Below, in pieces: positions 61,870-64,000 of a stretch of 64,000 bases of DNA (positions within the stretch are counted from its first letter, which is position 1; every line of letters begins with the position of its first letter). The translations under genes and the position numbers were made by a program. Source of the stretch: Schistocerca nitens (taxonomy: Eukaryota; Arthropoda; Insecta; Orthoptera; Acrididae); contig NC_064618.1 of the NCBI RefSeq assembly GCF_023898315.1, positions 247,975,076-248,039,075 of the forward strand, given 5' to 3'. The notes under the pieces were generated by a model, which was given only the letters and a program-made list of their open reading frames with translations, made no database searches and had not been told where the DNA came from.

Positions 61870-63199
61870 CGGCTTTTTCATGCCAGCGGAAAAATGGGTT
61901 GTGTCAGACGAGACTCCGCAAAATAGTCGTTGACTGCAATTATCACTTCCCCATTTGATGACAATTTCTTCCGAGAAAGTCAATGTTTCAAATTACGCAA
62001 CGGGAAGAGGTCACTGGGGCTACGTCTGGAGTAGAATGGATGAGGAACCAATTAAAAGCCCAATTCATGCACTTTCGCCATTGTTACTGCTGACATGTGG
62101 GATGGTGCATTATCCTAGTGAAAGAGCACTATCCATGCCCGAGGCAGGATTCGAACCTGCGACCGTAGCAGGCGCGCGGTTCCGGATTGAAGCGCCTAGA
62201 ACCACTCGGTCACATAGGCCGGCACGGCTTTTTCATGCCAGCGGAAAAATGGGTTGTGTCAGGCTCTGCAAAATACTCGTTGACTGCAATTATCACTTCC
62301 CCATTTGATGAAACTGTCTTCCCAGAAAGCCAATGTTTGAACTTGAGCAACGGGAAGAGATCACTGGGGCTAAGTCTGGAGTAGAATGGACGAGGAACCA
62401 ATTAAAAGCCCAATTCACGCACTTTCGCCATTGTTACTGCTGACATGTGGGATGGTGCATTATCCTAGTGAAAGAGCACTTTTTCCACGACAACCTTGTA
62501 TTTTTTTCAGCTAACTCGAGTTTCAAAGGATCCAGCAATGAAGCATAATAGGGTCCAGCTATGGTCCTGCCTTTTCCCAAGTAATCTATGAGGATTACTC
62601 CTTAGGAAACTCAAAAAACAGTGGCCATCACCTAACCAACTGACAAAATGGTCTTTACCTTCTTCGGTGCACTTTCACCAGCCTTTGTCCCTTTCTTTAT
62701 TTTATTTTTTTTCCTGCCGTTTTAACTCTGGTGTAATAATGGAGCCATGTTTTATCAGCAGTTACAAATCAGCGCAGAAGGACTTGCGGACTGCGATTAA
62801 ACATCGCCAGACATTGTGTTGAAATGACGTGTCGGTTGCGCTTTTGGTCGACTGTGAACAGTTGCGGCACCCATCGCACAGACAGCTTCTTCATAGCCAT
62901 TTCTCCTCGCGGGATACTATGCACTCGCTCATTTGAGATGCCTACAGTCTCGGCAGTCACACGAAGATTTTTTTTCCGCGGTGTTGCATTACCGTATCAT
63001 GGATTTTGTCAAGGGTTTCCTTTGTGGTGACCCCAATTGGACGGCCAGAGCGCGCTTCATCTTTGGTGCTTGTCCGACAACGTTTGAATTCATTAATCCA
63101 AAAGTAAATGACCATCAGATATGGTGCAGAGACGGCGTGAACTTCATCCTAGGGGTGACAACTTGTCCTGTGAATTTGCGTTCCCAGCAGCGGTCACTG
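61870..63199 (-). pseudogene. Mariner-like element (family 3) transposase, antisense, with duplicated C-terminal part
   Basis: The minus strand from about 63190 reads MVIYFWINEFKRCRTSTKDE, ARSGRPIGVTTKETLDKIHD, then ETVGISNERVHSI, KKLSVRWVPQLFTVDQKRNR and CLAMFNRSP. Further left come KAGESAPKK- and DYLGKGRT-like blocks, and the C terminus FAEP-THFSAGMKKP. The C-terminal segment occurs twice (61870-62130 and 62223-62480). The pattern is SETMAR-like mariner, from memory. Frameshifts and deletions make it inactive. Confidence 0.85.
62131..62222 (-). mobile_element. SINE 1A head fragment, product of local duplication
   Basis: ATCCATGCCCGAGGCAGGAT to CACTCGGTCACATAGGCCGG repeats the 5' half of the SINE at 61777-61869. 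It has no tail of its own and is joined to mariner sequence at the same point as in the first copy. It therefore arose by tandem duplication, not by a second insertion. Confidence 0.85.
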
Positions 63200-63514
63200 G
63201 CTAGGGTTGGGGCGAGGTCTTGGGACGCGCAGCTGCGAGATGAGCGACAGAGTGTCCAGCTGTGCTGCGGGGCTGCCACACGTGCGCAGACGAGCCACGC
63301 CTCAGCCCCAGCCGCAGCTGCCTCTGCCGGGGATTCGGTTACCGGCGGAGCCCGAAGTCCCGAGATATTGCGGTCGCGGTGGCTGCGGCGGTCGAGCAAC
63401 TCCTGTCCACAGCCGAGCCGCACTAGCCGCCGCATACCAGCTGGGCCATCCGCGGGCTCAGTCATTTCGCTGCTTCACTCTGCACCATTGAGCTGGCACC
63501 ATTTTTTCCCTCGG
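63200..63514. other. GC-rich block between mariner and LINE
   Basis: Very GC-rich with long overlapping frames on both strands (part of the 274-codon frame 62933-63757, also 63207-63491 and 63115-63465). Their length follows from low stop-codon density. No domain. Confidence 0.35.
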
Positions 63515-63690
63515 ATTTTGCTCGAGGATCCTTACCAGGTAGGAATGATAGGAGAGATACAGAACAAACAACGAAGAGCGGCGCATTTCGTCGAGGGACC
63601 GTTTGGTCGCCATCAGAACGTTAAAGCGATGCCCGACAAAGTCCAGTCGTCGGCGCTGCAAGAGATATGTTATGGAACACGGAGAGATTT
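63515..63690 (+). pseudogene. LINE family A fragment
   Basis: Reads DPYQVGMIGEIQNKQRRAAH, FVEGPFGRHQNVKAM and GTRRDFFL, matching the DPYQxGLxxxIxxVQRRAARFV segment downstream of the RT palm. Truncated on both sides. Confidence 0.75.
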
Positions 63691-63775
63691 CTTTCTGAGC
63701 AACGGGAAGAGATCACTGGGGCTACGTCTGGAGTGGAATGGACGAGGAACCAATTAAAAGCTCAATTCACGCACT
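63691..63775 (-). mobile_element. Displaced copy of the mariner family 3 C-terminal segment
   Basis: GAGCAACGGGAAGAGATCAC, TGGGGCTACGTCTGGAGT and GACGAGGAACCAATTAAAAG repeat the sequence at 62341-62425 and 62001-62075 in the same orientation, about 1.3 kb from the nearest copy. Confidence 0.8.
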
Positions 63776-63789
63776 TCTTTCTGGGAAGA

Positions 63790-64000
63790 ATTGAACAACA
63801 TATACTATAAGATTAGGAGACCCACCAAGAAGGAATTATCCGAATGGGACGGAAATCGGTAGATGTGATCCATATGTACAGACAAACAGATTACTACAAT
63901 TGCAGAAAAATTAGTTGATTTATTCGAGAGAAAAACTTCACAAATTGAGCGAGTCAGTAATCTGTAGGTCCATGTCTGGCCCCTGTACAAGTAGTTATTC
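63790..64000 (-). mobile_element. Tc1-like element family F, left end, runs off window
   Basis: Sequence from about 63800 (AACATATACTATAAGATTAG, AAGAATTATCCGA-type and ACAAATTGAGCGAGTCAGTA) is what I recall as the terminal and 3' untranslated part of another abundant Tc1-like element. No coding motif is in view, so the assignment rests on memory. Confidence 0.4.

Noticed and set aside
62933-63757. 274-codon plus-strand open frame
   Set aside because: Its first third is antisense to a mariner transposase, its middle is stop-poor GC-rich DNA and its end is a LINE fragment, so no single gene is present.
1-64000. A new cellular system such as a defence locus, gene cluster or CRISPR array
   Set aside because: No regularly spaced repeats with unique spacers and no non-transposon coding domain were seen; all strong coding signals are transposases or reverse transcriptases.
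1-64000. Integrated virus
   Set aside because: No capsid, envelope or viral polymerase motif was recognised; reverse-transcriptase blocks all fit non-LTR retrotransposons.

Overview
This window looks like intergenic DNA from a very large, repeat-rich arthropod genome. The best guess is an orthopteran of the Schistocerca (locust) type. That rests on one tRNA-derived SINE present in about twenty copies (two subfamilies) whose body I recognise as a common locust repeat, on the dense Tc1/mariner and non-LTR content, and on the absence of any credible cellular gene in 64 kb. No bacterial operon, CRISPR array, rRNA or functional tRNA is visible. Most open frames are short and are antisense or out-of-frame shadows of transposable elements.

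Layout. 1-5.4 kb: LINE fragments, one split by a PIF/Harbinger element (2654-3920) and another split by a SINE. 6.3-7.2 kb: a decayed DUF4817-type transposase with a SINE inside it. 9.4-11.0 kb: a probable 1.6 kb solo LTR. 13-15.1 kb: a degenerate tandem array, then a mariner copy with a nested SINE. 16.6-21.1 kb: a Tc1-like fragment, two LINE families and SINEs. 23.3-25.9 kb: a terminal-inverted-repeat element carrying a GGAGACAGTG minisatellite, and the longest (CAA)n-tailed LINE. 26.7-28.4 kb: mariner and tRNA-like SINEs. 31.2-33.4 kb: a Tc1 element nested inside another Tc1 element. 34.6-35.9 kb: a TAA-flanked DNA element with tRNA-like sequences inside its terminal repeats, nested in a SINE. 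36-42 kb: a deep nest of Tc1 elements, a TTAA-flanked fold-back MITE, a LINE and SINEs. 42.6-43.4 kb: a hAT MITE with an exact 8-bp duplication. 46-52 kb: LINEs, SINEs and another Tc1 with two SINEs. 53-60 kb: mariner, Tc1 and LINE mosaics. 61.7-64 kb: a mariner transposase with a local tandem duplication, then the end of another Tc1 element.

Between the elements lie unique-looking stretches, several of them GC-rich and CpG-rich (near 12.3, 16.2, 21.6, 33.6-34.3, 38.1, 43.4-44.4, 49.4, 53.5, 61.2 and 63.3 kb). They carry no convincing exon and could be regulatory. Class assignments rest on visible coding motifs, terminal repeats and target-site duplications. Family comparisons beyond the copies inside the window come from memory and are marked as inference. 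For unoriented elements the strand is given as a dot.
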